Shown here in pieces: positions 17,699 through 27,426 of a stretch of 35,209 nt of DNA (its first letter is position 1; each line of letters opens with the position of its first letter). The translations under genes and the position numbers were made by a program. The stretch comes from Sphingomonadales bacterium. Lineage in GTDB: Bacteria; Pseudomonadota; Alphaproteobacteria; Sphingomonadales; Sphingomonadaceae. The stretch covers positions 1 to 35,209 of the forward strand of contig JANXUK010000056.1 in the NCBI GenBank assembly GCA_025356275.1, read 5' to 3'. The notes under the pieces were generated by a model. The model searched no databases, had not been told where the DNA came from, and worked only from the letters and a program-made list of their open reading frames with translations.

Positions 17699-18799
17699 AT
17701 GAAACTTGCCCGCCGCGACCTGCTGACCACCACGCTCGCCGCCGCCGCCGGGGCCGCTTTGTGGTATCCGGGCACCGCGCTGGCCCAAGCCCCGGCAGGC
17801 ACCCCGCCGGGCTTCAGCATGGACCGCGTGCATCCCGACCTGCGCGGGGCGGCGGCAGCGCTCATCCGGATGGGCCTTGCCGGCCGCGACACGACCGCCG
17901 CGAATCTGACCGAATCCCGCGTCGGCATGGCCCGCTTCTCGCGGCCGCCGGTCCCCGATGTGCCGTATCGGATGCAGCGAATCCCCGGCGCCAAGGGCCA
18001 GCCCGACGTTACGGTCTATATCGTCAACGGCGCCGCTGTGGGTGTGAAGGATGGGGGCTCACGCCCGGCGATCCTCCACACCCACGGCGGCGGCTTTGTC
18101 GTCGGCACCGCCAGCGGCGCGCTCTATGATCTGCAACTTCTGTGCAAGGCGCTCGATTGCGTGGCGATAACCGTCGATTACCGGCTGGCGCCCGAAACCA
18201 CCTATGCCGGATCTATCGAGGACAATTACGCCGGGCTCAAATGGCTGCACGCCAATGCCGCCATCCTTGGCGCCGATCCGTCGCGCATCGCGGTGATGGG
18301 CGAGAGCGCGGGGGGCGGGCATGCCGCGCTGCTGGCGCTGACCGCGCGCGACCGGGGTGAAGTGCCGGTGATGTTCCAGTGCCTGACCTATCCGATGCTC
18401 GATGATCGCACCGGATCGTCGCGCGCCGTGCCGCCGCATGTGGGCGAACTGGTGTGGACGCCGGGGTCGAACCGCTTTGGGTGGGAGAGTTTTCTGGGGC
18501 AGAAACCGGGGCTGGACACGGCGCCGCGCGATGCGGTGCCAGCGCGGGTGGCGGACCTCGCGGGGCTGCCACCGGCTTTCATCGGGGTCGGCACGCTCGA
18601 TCTGTTTGCGCAGGAGGACACCGAATATGCGCGGCGGCTGAACCTCGCCGGGGTGCCGACCGAACTGATCGTGGTGCCCGGCGCCTTCCACGGCTTCGAC
18701 AGTATCGGCGCGATGACCAAGGCGCCGATCGCGGCCTGGTTCAATGCCGCGCGGGAGCAGGCGCTGCGCACCGCCTTTTACGGCGCTAAACCAGCCTGA
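17699..18799 (+). CDS. exported alpha/beta hydrolase of the HSL-like esterase family
   Basis: 366 aa. The N-terminus MKLARRDLLTTTLAAAAGAA is a twin-arginine style signal with cleavage after ALA (near 29), so the protein is probably periplasmic. The oxyanion motif HGGG is at 129-132. The nucleophile Ser203 lies in GESAGG, with Asp301 in GTLDLF and His331 in AFHGF, a complete triad. Such enzymes hydrolyse short acyl esters or lactones; the natural substrate cannot be told. GGGGGACC before the ATG is a good ribosome binding site. It follows rpoN by 38 bases and converges on groEL. Confidence 0.88.
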   Translation: MKLARRDLLTTTLAAAAGAALWYPGTALAQAPAGTPPGFSMDRVHPDLRGAAAALIRMGLAGRDTTAANLTESRVGMARFSRPPVPDVPYRMQRIPGAKGQPDVTVYIVNGAAVGVKDGGSRPAILHTHGGGFVVGTASGALYDLQLLCKALDCVAITVDYRLAPETTYAGSIEDNYAGLKWLHANAAILGADPSRIAVMGESAGGGHAALLALTARDRGEVPVMFQCLTYPMLDDRTGSSRAVPPHVGELVWTPGSNRFGWESFLGQKPGLDTAPRDAVPARVADLAGLPPAFIGVGTLDLFAQEDTEYARRLNLAGVPTELIVVPGAFHGFDSIGAMTKAPIAAWFNAAREQALRTAFYGAKPA

Positions 18800-18836
18800 C
18801 ACGACCGGCCTGACACGCCCCAGCCTGACATACAAA

Positions 18837-18862
18837 GGGCCGGAGGATTGCTCCCCCGGCCC
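18837..18862 (-). terminator. hairpin terminator downstream of groEL
   Basis: GGGCCGG (18837-18843) pairs with CCGGCCC (18856-18862), an 7-bp GC stem. Read on the groEL strand it is followed by CTTTGT, a weak U-rich tail. It lies about 30 bases past the groEL stop, in the gap to the convergent esterase gene. Three copies of GCCTGACA lie beside it (18793-18830). Confidence 0.55.
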
Positions 18863-18893
18863 CGTGTGTGCATATCGTTTGGTCAGCGCGGGA

Positions 18894-20555
<1,662 letters not shown>

Positions 20556-20592
20556 TCAGTTGAATGATGGAGCTGAATTGGCCCCGAAAATT

Positions 20593-20880
20593 TTAGGCGA
20601 TGATGCCCAGAATGTCCGATTCCTTCATGATCAGCAGGTCTTCGCCGCCAACCTTGACCTCGGTGCCCGACCATTTGCCGAACAGCACACGGTCACCGGC
20701 CTTGACGTCCAGCGGCGTGATCTTGCCGTCATCGGCGCGGGTGCCGCTGCCGACGGAGACGATTTCGCCCTCGGCGGGCTTTTCCTTGGCGCTGTCGGGG
20801 ATGATGATCCCGCCGGCGGTTTTTTCCTCGGCTTCAATGCGGCGAACCAGCACGCGGTCGTGCAGCGGACGGAAAGACAT
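20593..20880 (-). CDS. groES: co-chaperonin GroES (Hsp10)
   Basis: 95 aa from ATG 20880 ([20 protein letters not shown]). The frame is open upstream, but the extra part runs into the CIRCE element and is not family sequence. The mobile loop that contacts GroEL is visible as [18 protein letters not shown]. The C-terminal half carries [21 protein letters not shown]. It is the first gene of the groESL operon, with CIRCE 33 bases upstream of the start. Confidence 0.98.
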   Translation of the reverse strand: MSFRPLHDRVLVRRIEAEEKTAGGIIIPDSAKEKPAEGEIVSVGSGTRADDGKITPLDVKAGDRVLFGKWSGTEVKVGGEDLLIMKESDILGIIA

Positions 20881-20912
20881 GGGGATACCCTCTCTACAGG
20901 TTGATTTCACGC

Positions 20913-20939
20913 TTGGCACTCTCCTGTCGAGAGTGCCAG
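20913..20939. promoter_or_regulatory. CIRCE element (HrcA operator) of groESL
   Basis: TTGGCACTC-N9-GAGTGCCAG matches the consensus TTAGCACTC-N9-GAGTGCTAA at 15 of 18 arm positions, with exact 9-base spacing and matching compensatory changes. HrcA binds this sequence and represses groESL until heat stress. It lies between the promoter and the groES start. Confidence 0.95.
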
Positions 20940-20947
20940 CGACGCGC

Positions 20948-20976
20948 ATATGGGTGGCGCGGCCGGTATCGTCAAG
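20948..20976 (-). promoter_or_regulatory. heat-shock (RpoH-type) promoter of groESL
   Basis: On the groES strand CTTGAC (-35) and CCCATAT (-10) are separated by 16 bases, close to the alphaproteobacterial sigma-32 pattern CTTGA-N16/17-CCCATNT. The CIRCE element follows 8 bases downstream of the -10, over the likely start of transcription, so both heat-shock controls act on one promoter. The -35 lies a few bases after the stop of the MATE gene. Confidence 0.6.
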
Positions 20977-20982
20977 GTGTCG

Positions 20983-22389
20983 TCAAGCGGGATAGGCAGG
21001 AAAATTGTCCCGCCGTGACATCAACCCCAACCGCTCCCGCCGCATCCACCGCCGCACCATCAACAGCGCCACCACCGCCAGCCCCACCGCCAGCCCGGTC
21101 CACACCCCGCGTCCGGCAAGCGGCGTGAACAGACCCAGCCACATCGCCGTCCCGAAACCCGGCAGCCAATAACCCAGCAGCGCGATACCCATCGGCACCC
21201 GCGTATCCTGCAATCCGCGCAATGCCCCCGCCGCAATCGCCTGCGCCCCATCGGCCAGCTGAAACGCCGCCGCGATCCCCAGAAATTGTACTGCCAGCAG
21301 CAGCATCGCGGCATTGGCCGGCGCGTGGACATCGACATAGGCTGACAGGATCAGCCGCGGCGCGAGCAGCATCGCCGCGCCGGTGAACGCCGAAAACCCT
21401 ACCCCGATGGCCAGCGCGCACCACCCCGCCCGGCCCGCCCCCGCCCGGTCCCCCGCACCGTAATGATAGCCAACGCGGATCGTCGCGGCCTGCGCGATGC
21501 CCACCGGAAACTGAAACGCCAGCGCCGCCACCTGGAGCGCGATGGCGTGCCCCGCCAGCTCGGTCTGGCCGATCCGCCCCATCAGGAACGCGGCGCTGCC
21601 GAACAGCCCACCCTCGGCCACCACGGTCAGCGCAATCGGCGTGCCCAGCCGCAGGATCTCGCGCAGCCGGCTCCATTCCGTGCGCCACCACCGCCCGGCC
21701 AGCCGATAGCGGTGCAACCGCCGGTCCCGCCGGATCGCCAGCGCATAGGCCGCCAACGTCACCAGCGCGGTGCACACGCTCGACAGGCCCGATCCGGTAA
21801 GGCCCAGTGCCGGCGCGCCCAGATGCCCGAAGACAAAGGCATAATTGCCCAGCGCATTGGCCGCGATGGCCAGCGCGGTCACCAGCGTAGCGAACACCGG
21901 GCGGCCCAGCGTGCTGACAAAGGTACGCAGCACATTGCTGGCGATCATCGGGATGATCGACCATTTGATCACATCCAAAAACCCGCCGGCCCGCGCCGCC
22001 AGCGTGGGGTTCTGCCCCGCCGCCAGCAGGATCGCTTGCCCCTGCCCGCATACCACCATCCCTATCAGCCCCAGCGCCACGGCAAGCCACAGCGCCATGC
22101 GGATACTGCGGCGAATCTCGCGCACCGCATGGCGCCCCGCGCCCAGTTCCGCCGCGATCAGCGGGGCCACCGCGCCGGTCAGCGCCGAAAAGCTCCATAT
22201 CATCAGCGCGAACAGGCTGACCGACAGGCTCGCCGCCGCCAGCGCCTGTGGTCCCAGCCGCGCGATGAACACTACGTCGATGGCATAGACCGCCATCTGC
22301 AACAGATTGGCGAGCGCCAGTGGCCCGGCCAGCCGCAGCATCGCGAGGAATTCCGCACGTCGCGGGGTCGTGGACAGCTGGGCAGTCAT
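20983..22389 (-). CDS. MATE family multidrug efflux transporter
   Basis: 468 aa with about twelve hydrophobic segments. MATE proteins export cationic drugs or metabolites with sodium or proton gradients. Family features are the N-terminal LAGPLALANLLQMAVYAIDVVFIARLG and the mirrored second half beginning near LRLGTPIALTVVAEGGLFGS. The length agrees with NorM-type members. It is a single gene reading leftward and ends 7 bases before the groESL promoter. It diverges from the cytochrome gene with a 143-base gap. The transported substrate cannot be told. Confidence 0.9.
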   Translation of the reverse strand: MTAQLSTTPRRAEFLAMLRLAGPLALANLLQMAVYAIDVVFIARLGPQALAAASLSVSLFALMIWSFSALTGAVAPLIAAELGAGRHAVREIRRSIRMALWLAVALGLIGMVVCGQGQAILLAAGQNPTLAARAGGFLDVIKWSIIPMIASNVLRTFVSTLGRPVFATLVTALAIAANALGNYAFVFGHLGAPALGLTGSGLSSVCTALVTLAAYALAIRRDRRLHRYRLAGRWWRTEWSRLREILRLGTPIALTVVAEGGLFGSAAFLMGRIGQTELAGHAIALQVAALAFQFPVGIAQAATIRVGYHYGAGDRAGAGRAGWCALAIGVGFSAFTGAAMLLAPRLILSAYVDVHAPANAAMLLLAVQFLGIAAAFQLADGAQAIAAGALRGLQDTRVPMGIALLGYWLPGFGTAMWLGLFTPLAGRGVWTGLAVGLAVVALLMVRRWMRRERLGLMSRRDNFPAYPA

Positions 22390-22532
22390 AAGGCCGGCCC
22401 GACTAGCCGCTATGCGCCCGGTGGGGAAGAAAAAGCGCGTGGGCCGCTTTGTGACGAGGTGGCTGTTCCGCGATTTCGCTGGCGGCTGATCTGGGCTAGG
22501 GCAGCGGCGAATCAGCGACCGAAGGGATGGCG

Positions 22533-22976
22533 ATGCGACGGATGATCAAATGGGCAAGCGTTGCGGTACTGGCGCTGGCATGCGCCGGATGCGGGTCCCC
22601 GGGGGAGAAATCAGCGGGTGAGAAATCGGCCCAAAACTCCGGCCCGGGAGGGGTAGTGGCATCGCCCCCCCCCGCTGCGGCCATTGCGGCGCCAGTTGAA
22701 TTTGCCATCTGCATGGCCTGTCACTCGACGCACGCGGGCCAGACCGGTATCGGGCCGACGCTTGCCGGCGTAGTCGGGCGCAAATCGGGCAGTGTCCCCG
22801 GCTATGCCTATAGTGATGCGGTCACGAAACTGGGCGTTACCTGGGATGATGCCAATCTCGACAAATGGCTGTCCTCACCCGCCGCGATGGCGCCGGGTAC
22901 CAAGATGAGCTTCGCCGGCTATGCCGATCCCGTGCAGCGGCAGGCGGTGATCGCTTACCTCAAGACCCTGAAATAG
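22533..22976 (+). CDS. class I c-type cytochrome, probable lipoprotein
   Basis: 147 aa from ATG 22533; I prefer this to ATG 22527 because AAGGG lies 6 bases upstream. The N-terminus has a short hydrophobic stretch and a lipobox-like ALACAGC, so it is probably exported and lipid-anchored. A Pro/Ala-rich linker leads to one haem site C60-MA-C63-H64, and Met125 in PGTKMSFAGY is the likely sixth ligand. The fold resembles soluble mono-haem cytochrome c (GIGPTLAGVVGRKSG). It carries electrons in the periplasm; partners are unknown. pobA follows by 7 bases, but a functional link is not evident. Confidence 0.9.
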   Translation: MRRMIKWASVAVLALACAGCGSPGEKSAGEKSAQNSGPGGVVASPPPAAAIAAPVEFAICMACHSTHAGQTGIGPTLAGVVGRKSGSVPGYAYSDAVTKLGVTWDDANLDKWLSSPAAMAPGTKMSFAGYADPVQRQAVIAYLKTLK

Positions 22977-22983
22977 CTGGCGC

Positions 22984-24150
22984 ATGAAGACACAGGTTAC
23001 CATTATCGGGGCGGGTCCCGCCGGGCTGCTGCTAGGCCATCTGCTGCGCGCCGAGGGCATCGAATGCGTTGTGTTGGAGCGGCAGCGCCCTGCCTATGTC
23101 GCGGACCGGATTCGCGCCGGGGTGCTGGAACAGGTCACCGTCGGCCTGATGGCGCGGCTCGGGCTCGATGCCCGGCTCAAGGCGGAGGGCCTGCCGCATG
23201 ATGGCTTCAACCTGGCCGATGGCGAGCGGCTGATCCGTATCGATCTAACCGATCTGGTGGGTCAGCATGTCACCGTCTATGGCCAGACCGAGATCACACG
23301 CGACCTGATGGCCGCCGCCGACGAGCGGGGCGTGCGCGTGATCTATGGCGCGGGCGATGTGGCGCTGCATGGTATCGACAGCGACGCGCCTTACGTCACG
23401 TTTACGCAGGACGGCGCCGCAATGCGCGTCGATTCGCGTTTCGTCATCGGTTGTGACGGGTTCCACGGCCCCAGCCGCAAGGCCATCCCGGCTAGCGCGG
23501 CGCGCGAATACGAACGGGTCTATCCGTTTGGCTGGCTCGGTATCCTGGCCGATGTGCCGCCGTGTAATCACGAATTGATCTATGCCAACCACCCGCGCGG
23601 CTTCGCGCTGGCCTCGATGCGCAGCTCGACGCGCAGTCGCTATTACGTCGACGTGCCGATGAGCGAGCGGATCGAGGATTGGCCGGACGACCGGGTGTGG
23701 GACGAACTCGCGACGCGGCTTGGGCCATCCGCCGGACCGATGGTGCGCGGACCCGCGCTGGAAAAATCGATCGCACCGCTGCGCAGCTATGTGTTCGAGC
23801 CGATGCGCCATGGCAGCCTGCTGCTATGCGGCGATGCCGCGCATATCGTGCCGCCCACCGGCGCCAAGGGGCTCAACCTTGCTGCCAGCGATGTGTATTA
23901 CGCCGCCGCAGCGCTGACCGGATTTTTCGCCCACGGCGACAATGACGGTATTGCCGGTTATGCGGCCAAGGCGTTGGCGCGGGTGTGGAAGGCCGAGCGA
24001 TTCAGCTGGTCGCTGACCCGGTTGATGCACCGCTTTCCCGACGACGGCCCGTTCGAGCGCGCGATGCAGGTGGCCGAGCTGGACTATATCGCCGGGAGCC
24101 GCGCGGCGCAGACCGCCATTGCCGAGAATTACGTGGGACTGCCGGTATAG
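22984..24150 (+). CDS. pobA: 4-hydroxybenzoate 3-monooxygenase (FAD, NADPH)
   Basis: 388 aa, close to the 394 of the Pseudomonas enzyme. It hydroxylates 4-hydroxybenzoate to protocatechuate, the entry to ring cleavage. Present are the FAD motif GAGPAG (9-14), the diagnostic DRIRAGVLEQ (41-50), the DG motif in FVIGCDGFHGPSR, and the GD motif CGDAAHIVPPTGAKGLNLA. It starts 7 bases after the cytochrome gene. No pobR or pca genes lie nearby. The TAG stop coincides with the first bases of a palindromic repeat. Confidence 0.95.
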   Translation: MKTQVTIIGAGPAGLLLGHLLRAEGIECVVLERQRPAYVADRIRAGVLEQVTVGLMARLGLDARLKAEGLPHDGFNLADGERLIRIDLTDLVGQHVTVYGQTEITRDLMAAADERGVRVIYGAGDVALHGIDSDAPYVTFTQDGAAMRVDSRFVIGCDGFHGPSRKAIPASAAREYERVYPFGWLGILADVPPCNHELIYANHPRGFALASMRSSTRSRYYVDVPMSERIEDWPDDRVWDELATRLGPSAGPMVRGPALEKSIAPLRSYVFEPMRHGSLLLCGDAAHIVPPTGAKGLNLAASDVYYAAAALTGFFAHGDNDGIAGYAAKALARVWKAERFSWSLTRLMHRFPDDGPFERAMQVAELDYIAGSRAAQTAIAENYVGLPV

Positions 24151-24213
24151 AGCGTGATGACAAAAAGTGGATGCCGGTTTTTGTCGATAAATCACGCGAA
24201 AACAAAGACTCTA
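24148..24213. repeat. RIME-like alphaproteobacterial palindromic repeat
   Basis: Outer ends TAGAG (24148-24152) and CTCTA (24209-24213) enclose GCGTGAT/ATCACGC (24152-24158, 24191-24197) and GACAAAAA/TTTTTGTC (24159-24166, 24178-24185). The GTGGATGCCGGTTTTTG core resembles the repeats that litter rhizobial genomes. Its first three bases are the pobA stop codon, and its right end overlaps the next palindrome. Confidence 0.8.
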
Positions 24214-24289
24214 GTGGATTGATTTTGACATTTGCATCCCCTGGCGGTTGGGATGGGTCTGCAAATGTCAAAATCGTAAAATCCACTAG
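24211..24289. repeat. large inverted repeat, CTAGTGG ends (copy 1)
   Basis: CTAGTGGATT (24211-24220) and AATCCACTAG (24280-24289) are perfect inverses. Just inside, the 16-base arms GATTTTGACATTTGCA (24221-24236) and TGCAAATGTCAAAATC (24260-24275) also match perfectly; only a 4-base bulge (24276-24279) interrupts the 26-bp stem. The loop is about 23 bases. It has no coding potential. Confidence 0.9.
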
Positions 24290-24303
24290 AAACAATATAA
24301 TAT

Positions 24304-24381
24304 CTAGTGGTTCTTATGTTTTTGCGACATTTGCCTCTGCCCTTGCCGAAAGGGATGCAAATGTCGGAAACGAACCACTAG
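24304..24381. repeat. large inverted repeat, CTAGTGG ends (copy 2)
   Basis: CTAGTGGTTC (24304-24313) pairs with GAACCACTAG (24372-24381). Inner arms CGACATTTGC (24325-24334) and GCAAATGTCG (24357-24366) are perfect, and CCCTT/AAGGG closes the tip. It is a diverged relative of copy 1, sharing the CTAGTGG ends and the GACATTTGC core, 14 bases away. Its right end supplies the TAG stop of the leftward acyltransferase gene. Confidence 0.9.
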
Positions 24382-25532
24382 GATTTCCGGAATGGCAGAT
24401 GCTCGCCCAGGCTGATCTGATGCTCGGCCACGCCTTCGCGCTCGCGCTCCAGAAATTCGGCGACCGCCGCGCGGAAGCCCGTATGCGCGATGTAATGCGC
24501 TGACCACGTCTGCACCGGGGCATAGCCGCGCGCCAGCTTGTGGCCGCCCTGTGCCCCCGCCTCGACCCGTGCCAGCCCCCGCGCGATCGCGGCATCGATG
24601 GCCTGATAGTAGCACAGCTCAAAATGCAGGAACGGCTTGTCGATCAGCGCGCCCCAATACCGCCCATATATCGCATCGCCGCCGATGAAATTGAGCGCGC
24701 CGGCCACCGGCACGCCATCCTCAAACGCGAGCACCAGCAGGATTTGATCGGCCATCCGCTCCCCGATCAGCGTGAAGGCCTCGCGCGTCAGATAGGGCGT
24801 GCCCCATTTGCGCGCGCCGGTATCCTGATAGAAGTGCCAGAACGCATCCCAATGTTCGGGGCGGATTTCGCCGCCGGTGAGCGTACGGATGGTGATGCCG
24901 GCCTGCGCAGCGGCGCGTTCCTTGCGCAGGTTCTTGCGCTTGGCGGAGGATAGATCACCGAGGAAGTCATCGAAACTGGCATAGCCCCGGTTGAGCCAGT
25001 GGAACTGAATATCGCTGCGCACCAGCCACCCCGCCGCCTCGAACAGCGGTAGTTGCTGGGGCTCGATAAAGGTGGCGTGCGCGGAAGACAGGCCGGACGC
25101 AGCGCATAATTGCTCCGCCGCGCGCAACAGCGGCACCGCCAGCGCAGGTTCCAAGGTCAGGATGCGCGGGCCGGTGGCGGGGGTAAAGGGCGCAGCGATC
25201 TGCAACTTGGGGTAGTAATCGCCGCCCGCGCGGTGCCACGCATCGGCCCAGGCATGGTCGAACACGTACTCGCCCTGGCTATGCATTTTGACATAGGCAG
25301 GCAGCGCGGCGGCCAAGCGCCCGTCCGCGCCCTCGATGACAATCGGCGCCGCCTGCCAGCCGCTGCAGCCCTTGCGCCCGGCGATATCGACACTGCACGA
25401 ATCCTCCAGCGCCGAGAGGAAAGCATGCGAGATGAACGGGTTGCCGCCGGGGCTCAGCGCATCCCATTGGCCCGGGTCGAGCGAACCGACGCAAGCGGCG
25501 ATGCGGGCGGTGATGGTGGCTGATCGGGGCAT
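24378..25532 (-). CDS. FemAB-like/GNAT-fold acyltransferase (DUF482 family)
   Basis: 384 aa, normal for the family, whose members carry tandem GNAT-like folds. Recognisable stretches are the N-terminal DPGQWDALSPGGNPFISHAF and the central EYVFDHAWADAWHRAGG. The family's conserved core SSAKRKNLRKER is followed by a C-terminal half with FHFELCYYQAIDAAI and the near-terminal VETGAQGEHK-like motif, here EAGAQGGHKLARGY. The substrate is not known; it is sometimes annotated as peptidoglycan-related. It is the last gene of the five-gene operon, 7 bases after the GDPD gene. The stop codon TAG is part of an inverted repeat end, so the C-terminus may have been set by the repeat. Confidence 0.85.
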   Translation of the reverse strand: MPRSATITARIAACVGSLDPGQWDALSPGGNPFISHAFLSALEDSCSVDIAGRKGCSGWQAAPIVIEGADGRLAAALPAYVKMHSQGEYVFDHAWADAWHRAGGDYYPKLQIAAPFTPATGPRILTLEPALAVPLLRAAEQLCAASGLSSAHATFIEPQQLPLFEAAGWLVRSDIQFHWLNRGYASFDDFLGDLSSAKRKNLRKERAAAQAGITIRTLTGGEIRPEHWDAFWHFYQDTGARKWGTPYLTREAFTLIGERMADQILLVLAFEDGVPVAGALNFIGGDAIYGRYWGALIDKPFLHFELCYYQAIDAAIARGLARVEAGAQGGHKLARGYAPVQTWSAHYIAHTGFRAAVAEFLEREREGVAEHQISLGEHLPFRKS

Positions 25533-25539
25533 GGCCTAA

Positions 25540-26358
25540 CTACGCGCCAGATGCCAATGGGATGCCGGCGGCTTCTGCGATCGGCGTGACCCCGGCGGCG
25601 CGGGCGCGGGCGAGGAGTTCGGGGCTGCGCACCGTCCAGCTGGCGATGGGGATGGTCTGGGCGGCGGCGAAACGGCTAGGCAGATCGCGGATATCGAGCG
25701 CGAGAAACTGAGCCCGCGCGGTGCGCAGGCTGAGCTGGCGGGTGATCCAGCGCAGGCCGGAGCGGTGATCGCCCTCGCTGCGCACGAGGCCGCGCGGGGT
25801 GTCAGGGGCGTGGCGCGCAAACCATTGCGGCACGCGCGGGTCGAAGCTCATCACGCCATGCGCGCCTTGATAGCCCGCCAGCGCCCGCGCCACTGCCGCT
25901 GCCAGCGGAGCAACAGGCCATTGCGCGCGCATCTTGACCTCGATCAACAGCGGCACGCGGCCCCCGACCTGTGCCAGCACCTGCGCCAGGGTGGGGATCG
26001 GCGCGCCGCCGCCGGTCAGCATGATCTCGCCGAGTTCGGCGGCAGTGCGGTCCCTCACCGCGCCGCTCGCCCCGGTCAGCCGGTCGAGCGTGAAATCATG
26101 GAACACCACCGCCTCGCCATCGGCGGTCAGCTGGACATCGCATTCGATGCCATAGCCCGCGCCGATGGCGGCGGCAAAGGCCTCGGGCGAGTTCTCGGGC
26201 GCGTTCCCAAGCACGCCCCGGCCGTGCAGGCCGCAATCCGCAAAAAACGCGCCATGCAGGCCGCGATGCGCGAAAAACCCGCCGCGCAGCCAGCCGGCCG
26301 GATCAGGCCCGATCACCGGCGTCAGCCGGTCAAACAGGGCAAATGGCGACAATCGCAT
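25540..26358 (-). CDS. glycerophosphodiester phosphodiesterase
   Basis: 272 aa from ATG 26358. It cleaves glycerophosphodiesters to glycerol 3-phosphate and an alcohol with a metal ion. The catalytic features are His31-Arg32 in AHRGLHG, Glu55 in PENS, Glu72-x-Asp74 in IECDVQ and His87 in VVFHD. A 30-base tandem duplication (26221-26280) adds ten residues between the HR motif and PENS; the second copy reads AFFADCGLHG and has lost the His-Arg. The insertion lies near the active site. The start overlaps the end of the Rid gene by 29 bases. An upstream start would lengthen the overlap and is less likely. Confidence 0.88.
   Translation of the reverse strand: MRLSPFALFDRLTPVIGPDPAGWLRGGFFAHRGLHGAFFADCGLHGRGVLGNAPENSPEAFAAAIGAGYGIECDVQLTADGEAVVFHDFTLDRLTGASGAVRDRTAAELGEIMLTGGGAPIPTLAQVLAQVGGRVPLLIEVKMRAQWPVAPLAAAVARALAGYQGAHGVMSFDPRVPQWFARHAPDTPRGLVRSEGDHRSGLRWITRQLSLRTARAQFLALDIRDLPSRFAAAQTIPIASWTVRSPELLARARAAGVTPIAEAAGIPLASGA
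26221..26280. repeat. 30-bp tandem duplication inside the GDPD gene
   Basis: Units 26221-26250 and 26251-26280 match at 25 of 30 bases. The first (on the plus strand) encodes AFFADCGLHG and the second GFFAHRGLHG. The reading frame is kept. Confidence 0.9.
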
Positions 26359-26803
26359 CCACCTCGACCGCTGCGCCCAATGGCAGCACCGGCACGCCGA
26401 CCGCGCTGCGGGCATGCTTGCCGGCCTCGCCGAATACCGCCGCCATCAGCTCGGAGGCGCCGTTGGCGACCTTGGGCTGATCGGTGAAATCCCCGGTGGA
26501 GGCGACGAATGCGCCCAGCTTGACCACCCGCTCGACCCGGGCCAGCGAGCCCAACGCCACTTTCAACTGCGCCAGGATCATCAGCGCGCAGGCCTGCGCG
26601 GCGGCGGCGCCCTGCTCCAGCGACACATCCTCGCCCAACCGGCCCTTGACCAACGCGCCATCAATGAACGGCAATTGGCCAGAAACATGCGCAAGGCCGC
26701 CCGACACCACCACCGGTACATAGGCGGCGACCGGCGCGGCGGCGGCGGGCAGGCTGAGCCCAAGGGCGGCAAGGCGGCTTTCGATCTCGGCGTCGGTCAT
26801 CAT
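26330..26803 (-). CDS. Rid (YjgF/YER057c/UK114) family protein lacking the catalytic arginine
   Basis: 157 aa; ATG 26803 or 26800, both overlapping the stop of the HAD gene. RidA proteins hydrolyse reactive imine/enamine intermediates in the cytoplasm. The fold is recognisable from VVVSGGLAHVSGQLPF and the C-terminal ARSAVGVPVLPLGAAVEVDAI. At the position of the arginine essential for deaminase activity (Arg105 of E. coli RidA, in VARLPKDVKIEIE) this protein has valine (VPVLPLGAAVEVD). So it belongs to a Rid subgroup without that residue, and its reaction is uncertain. It is the third gene of the leftward operon. Confidence 0.87.
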   Translation of the reverse strand: MMTDAEIESRLAALGLSLPAAAAPVAAYVPVVVSGGLAHVSGQLPFIDGALVKGRLGEDVSLEQGAAAAQACALMILAQLKVALGSLARVERVVKLGAFVASTGDFTDQPKVANGASELMAAVFGEAGKHARSAVGVPVLPLGAAVEVDAIVAICPV

Positions 26804-27426
26804 GCGGTTCCTTTTACACGGGCGAGCAGCCACGGCGTGGCGCTGGCCCAATCGTCGATGCGGGCGTGGGCGTGGCCGGCGGCATAAGCGCAGGCGATAT
26901 GCGCGGCGATCCCGGGCTCGCCGCACAGGTGCAGGCGGGTGACATCCGGAGTGACCTCGGCGGCGGATTGGTGATGCTGGGGCAAATCGTCGATGAAGAT
27001 CGTGTGCGAGGGGGCGTATTCGGCGATGATCCGCGCCAGCGCCGGACCCTTGGGGCCCTGGTTGGTGAAGACGCGGGCGTGGATGCCATGCGCCGCCAGT
27101 TGCTCGCTACGCGCCTGCCGGCGGTGATCCTGAAGGTTGGTGAGGATCACGACATCGGCATGCCCGGCCAGCGCGTGGACCGCCGCCACGGAACCCGCGA
27201 TGGGCATCTGGCGCGGCATCTGCGCATCGAAGAACAGCCCGAGATACCGCCAGACCCCCGCCTGATCAACGATCTCGCCAGTGCCAACGTAGCTCAGCGC
27301 GCGCGCAAAATCGCCCGAGGCCAAGTCGAAGGCGATTCCGTGATCCTGCGCCAGCCAGTCGCGGAACGGCGCGACCATATGGAGCAGCACCTCGTCGCAG
27401 TCGGTAACCACCAACGCCCGGCTCAT
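26800..27426 (-). CDS. HAD-superfamily hydrolase
   Basis: 208 aa. HAD motif I is D9-x-D11 in VTDCDEVLL (nucleophile and acid), motif II is the Thr in VILTNLQDH, motif III is a Lys in NQGPKG, and motif IV is the DD of FIDDLPQH. These are phosphatases or dehalogenases with magnesium; the substrate is unknown. The start ATG overlaps the DUF3572 stop as ATGA, and its own TGA overlaps the Rid start, so translation is probably coupled along the operon. Confidence 0.86.
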   Translation of the reverse strand: MSRALVVTDCDEVLLHMVAPFRDWLAQDHGIAFDLASGDFARALSYVGTGEIVDQAGVWRYLGLFFDAQMPRQMPIAGSVAAVHALAGHADVVILTNLQDHRRQARSEQLAAHGIHARVFTNQGPKGPALARIIAEYAPSHTIFIDDLPQHHQSAAEVTPDVTRLHLCGEPGIAAHIACAYAAGHAHARIDDWASATPWLLARVKGTA

